A stretch of DNA of 64,000 bases from assembly GCA_964395095.1 (NCBI GenBank), contig CAYMZZ010000003.1, positions 310,001 through 374,000 of the forward strand. The letters are read 5' to 3'. This DNA is from CAYMZZ01 sp964395095. Its GTDB lineage: Bacteria > Bacteroidota > Bacteroidia > Chitinophagales > Chitinophagaceae. A model generated the notes under the pieces. The model was not told where the DNA came from. It did not search any database and saw nothing but the letters and a program-made list of their open reading frames with translations. The position numbers and the translations under genes are program-made. Of the stretch, positions 61,516 to 64,000 are shown one piece after another; the stretch's first letter is position 1; each line of letters opens with the position of its first letter.

Positions 61516-63156
61516 ATGACGGTGAAAATGCGAAAATGGATGGAAGCCCTTGCGATTTTATGGCTGACCGGCTTATGGCTGGGATGTGGACATACGCAGC
61601 GGCGGGATCAAAATATCTTTCAATACAACGAGCATACCGGTATTGCCTCACTCGATCCGGCTTTCGCCAAGAATCAGTCGGTGATGTGGCCGGTACACCA
61701 GCTTTTCAATACCCTGGTCGAAATAGATCAGAACCTGGATCTGGCTCCCTCGCTGGCAAGGCGCTGGGAATTGTCGGACGATAAAAAACTGTACCGCTTC
61801 TTTCTTCGCGACGATGTTTATTTTCATGACGATCCCTGTTTTGCTGAGGGGAAGGGCCGTAAACTCAGAGCAGCCGATGTGGTCTTCAGCCTGCAGCGCA
61901 TCATGGATCCGGTTACGGCCAGCCCCGGCGCCTGGATATTCAACAACAAGCTCGACAGCCTGCAGCCATTTGTTGCTGTGAACGACACCATATTCGAACT
62001 TCGGCTATTGCGGCCCTATCAGCCCATCCTCGGTATTCTGTCAATGCAGTATTGCAGCATTGTTCCGCGGGAGGCGGTGCAGGCTTACGGTCGCGATTTT
62101 CGGCGGCATCCGGTGGGCACGGGCCCTTTCCGGCTGCTCGCCTGGGAGGAAGGCCAGGCCCTGGTGATGCAGCGCAACCCGCGTTATTTTGAGAAAGACA
62201 GCCTGGGGCAATCCCTGCCTTACCTCGAAGGTATCAAGATCAGCTTTTATGATAGTAAGGCCACGGAATTTCTGTTGTTTCGCCAGGGGCAGCTCGACTT
62301 TATCAACGACATTGAGTCCTCCTTCAAAGATGAAGTACTTACCAAGCAGGGAAAGCTGAGGCCCAAATGGGAGGGAAAGATTGCCCTGCAGGTGCATCCT
62401 TACCTGAATATTGAATACCTCGGAATTCTTGTTGATAACGACAATGAGTTACTGAAGGGTTCGCCCCTGCGTATGCAAAAAGTGCGGCAGGCGATCAATT
62501 ATGGGTTCGATCGTAGAAAGATGATTCTATATTTACGAAACTCCCTGGGTACGCCCGCGGAAGCGGGTTTTGTGCCTGTTGGCTTGCCCTCATTTAACGA
62601 TTCCCTGGTAAGGGGTTATTATTATGACCCGCAACGGAGCCGTGAATTATTGAAGGAGGCGGGTTATCCGGGAGGGGAGGGCATGCCAGCCATCCGATTA
62701 CAGACGATTGCCCTGTATGCGGACATGGCCGATTTTATCGCCAGGCAATTGAGTGATGTGGGCATCAAGGTGCAGGTAGAAACGGTACAGAAAGCCTATT
62801 TGCTGGAATTGACATCGGGATCGCAGTCGCCATTTTTCCGGGGCAGTTGGATAGCGGATTATCCCGATGCGGAGAACTATTTATCGGTATTTTATTCCCG
62901 TAATCCGGCACCACCCAATTATACCCGTTTCCAAAACGCTGAATTCGACCGGCTCTTTGAGCAGGCGATTCGGGAAGAAAATGATTCCATTCGCTATCGG
63001 CTTTATCAGCAGGCAGATCAGTTGGTGATGGACCAGGCACCCGTAGTACCGCTTTGGTACGATAAGGCCGTAAGGCTGGTGCAGCCCGGAGTAACGGGCT
63101 TTGCGCCCAATGGGCTGAATTTACTGGAGCTAAGGCGGGTTAGGATCAGGCCATAA
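61516..63156 (+). CDS. Oligopeptide-binding lipoprotein (SBP family 5)
   Basis: A 546-residue solute-binding protein: lipobox LWLGC near residue 24, then SLDPAFAKNQSVMWPVHQLFNTLVEID, the LRAADVVFSLQRIMDP pattern and PVGTGPFRLLAWEEG, all SBP_bac_5 signatures. It captures peptides for an ABC importer; permease and ATPase genes are not in the window. Confidence 0.9.
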   Translation: MTVKMRKWMEALAILWLTGLWLGCGHTQRRDQNIFQYNEHTGIASLDPAFAKNQSVMWPVHQLFNTLVEIDQNLDLAPSLARRWELSDDKKLYRFFLRDDVYFHDDPCFAEGKGRKLRAADVVFSLQRIMDPVTASPGAWIFNNKLDSLQPFVAVNDTIFELRLLRPYQPILGILSMQYCSIVPREAVQAYGRDFRRHPVGTGPFRLLAWEEGQALVMQRNPRYFEKDSLGQSLPYLEGIKISFYDSKATEFLLFRQGQLDFINDIESSFKDEVLTKQGKLRPKWEGKIALQVHPYLNIEYLGILVDNDNELLKGSPLRMQKVRQAINYGFDRRKMILYLRNSLGTPAEAGFVPVGLPSFNDSLVRGYYYDPQRSRELLKEAGYPGGEGMPAIRLQTIALYADMADFIARQLSDVGIKVQVETVQKAYLLELTSGSQSPFFRGSWIADYPDAENYLSVFYSRNPAPPNYTRFQNAEFDRLFEQAIREENDSIRYRLYQQADQLVMDQAPVVPLWYDKAVRLVQPGVTGFAPNGLNLLELRRVRIRP

Positions 63157-63503
63157 ATCAAATACAACCGTCTTCCGGCAGGTCCGGCGCCAGTAATTGC
63201 CGGCATCTAAATCCGGGCAGGCGGCGCCGGACACCGGGTTTTTCCGTAGGGTTTACCGTATTTTCCGAAGTTTTTTTTCATCTCAAATCGATTGATCTGC
63301 ACAGGATTAGAATTTTGCCGATCGCCTGAAACCCTTGCCGGGCTTGCATTATCCAAAAACCCATTCTACTTTCACATCGTCAAAGCTGGTGAAAATACGA
63401 CGTTAAGATTCGATAGAACGTCTGAAAATTTTCGAAAGATTGGCAGTAATTACCAGCGAATCCATCCTATCAAGAGCCGACCCTTAATCTTAATACCGTA
63501 CTT
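63157..63503. other. 347-base gene-free region
   Basis: The left part holds the terminator hairpin 63182-63232. The rest has no frame or exact promoter match; the leader of the next gene lies here. Confidence 0.5.
63182..63243 (+). terminator. Terminator after the peptide-binding protein gene
   Basis: GTCCGGCGCC (63182-63191) pairs with GGCGCCGGAC (63223-63232), loop of 31 that can form a smaller hairpin, then a short T-run. Confidence 0.7.
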
Positions 63504-64000
63504 ATGAAAGCGAAACTTATCCGTGAGATGCTGTATGCATGCGTGAGCCTTTTTCTTCTTTCGCTCATGGGGTTGCAAACGCTCAGTGCCCAGGCCCCCA
63601 TTTACCGATTTCAAAGTCCCACTTTAATTGAAGGTACCGACCGGCAGGTAGGCGCCAAATACCGTTTTTCCAATGTGGTAACGGGCGTTGACGCGCACGT
63701 GCGTATCGACTCCATGACCAGTGGTATTACCCTTCAAAATATTGACCGGACCGCGGATGGTTATCCCGAAGCCTTTCAACCTGAATACCGGATTTCCTCA
63801 GGAAGAAATGCCTTTATTCTATTCACCATTCAATTTATGCAAGGCGGAACCAGCACCCCGGCAAGCCAGGCCAATGTGGACCTTAGCGGACTCGACATTG
63901 ATGGTAGCACCAGCAGTGGCAGGAGCCTTTACGAAATGAACGGGGTGGATATGGGTGGAGGTGTTTGTACTTTCAACGCGACCAATAGCCATATTGTGCT
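63504..64000 (+). CDS. Secreted surface protein, 3' end outside the window
   Basis: An open frame from ATG 63504 runs past the end of the window (165 codons seen). It starts with a signal peptide (MKAKLIREMLYACVSLFLL... ending LSAQ), then a Thr/Ser/Gly-rich region with GAKYRFSNVVTGVDAHVRI and DRTADGYPEAFQPEYRI, a beta-rich module I recall from large Bacteroidota adhesins and gliding-type surface proteins. Likely a large exported protein; its sorting signal would be at the missing C-terminus. Confidence 0.75.
   Translation, partial: MKAKLIREMLYACVSLFLLSLMGLQTLSAQAPIYRFQSPTLIEGTDRQVGAKYRFSNVVTGVDAHVRIDSMTSGITLQNIDRTADGYPEAFQPEYRISSGRNAFILFTIQFMQGGTSTPASQANVDLSGLDIDGSTSSGRSLYEMNGVDMGGGVCTFNATNSHIV

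Overview
The window is bacterial chromosome of about 50 % GC and almost certainly from the phylum Bacteroidota, most likely a Chitinophagaceae-type member (taxon inferred, not proven). The evidence is promoters of the Bacteroidota form (TTTG, then TAnnTTTG, sometimes only a few bases before the start codon), a menaquinone gene of the futalosine route, a zinc-ligand-poor ribosomal protein L36, a DUF6702 protein, and BBP2-type outer-membrane porin. No rRNA, tRNA, transposase, phage module or CRISPR array was seen. There is one 100-base assembly gap (43281-43380), inside a tandem repeat.

Layout. 1-7.9 kb: a phage-type orphan gene, a possible structured RNA, then infA-rpmJ-rpsM-rpsK-rpsD-rpoA-rplQ (the end of spc plus the alpha operon) and ppc (anaplerosis). 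8-20.3 kb, all on the minus strand: an ArsR/SRPBCC pair with a readable operator, then nitrogen assimilation (porin, Amt ammonium channel, GltBD glutamate synthase). A light module sits between amt and gltBD: a proteorhodopsin-type proton pump and the Blh enzyme that makes its retinal. 20.4-32 kb: branched-chain amino acid synthesis in two minus-strand operons, ilvD-ilvB-ilvN-ilvC-ilvA and leuA-leuC-leuD-leuB, separated by a tiny self-contained gene for a 34-residue membrane peptide. 32-42 kb: mixed housekeeping and surface genes (carA, aroQ, GNAT, MORN-type protein, esterase, SPFH plus ribbon-helix-helix pair, M1 peptidase with HupE-like and DUF6702 proteins). 43-64 kb: the 106-bp tandem array, CNNM/CorC and PAP2 proteins, an LTA-synthase-like enzyme, serine dehydratase, mqnE, a nucleoside-type transporter, thioredoxin, dnaE, an NlpC/P60 lipoprotein, a flippase, a second M1 peptidase, an oligopeptide-binding lipoprotein and the start of a secreted surface protein.

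Two points stand out. First, the rhodopsin has the full proton-pump residue set (H63, D85, T89, E96, K225), Met at the colour-tuning site (green type), and Gly142 where bacteriorhodopsin has Trp138. This is the fenestration glycine that lets xanthorhodopsin hold a carotenoid antenna. Second, many intergenic gaps, even inside the ribosomal operon, are filled by short-word arrays (TTTTAAG, TTTAAAG, GTTGAATC, AATTTGAG, AATCTGCG). Most are arranged as two facing arms that could form long hairpins starting at the stop codon of one gene and ending at the start of the next. The 106-bp array is an amplified left arm plus loop of one such element.
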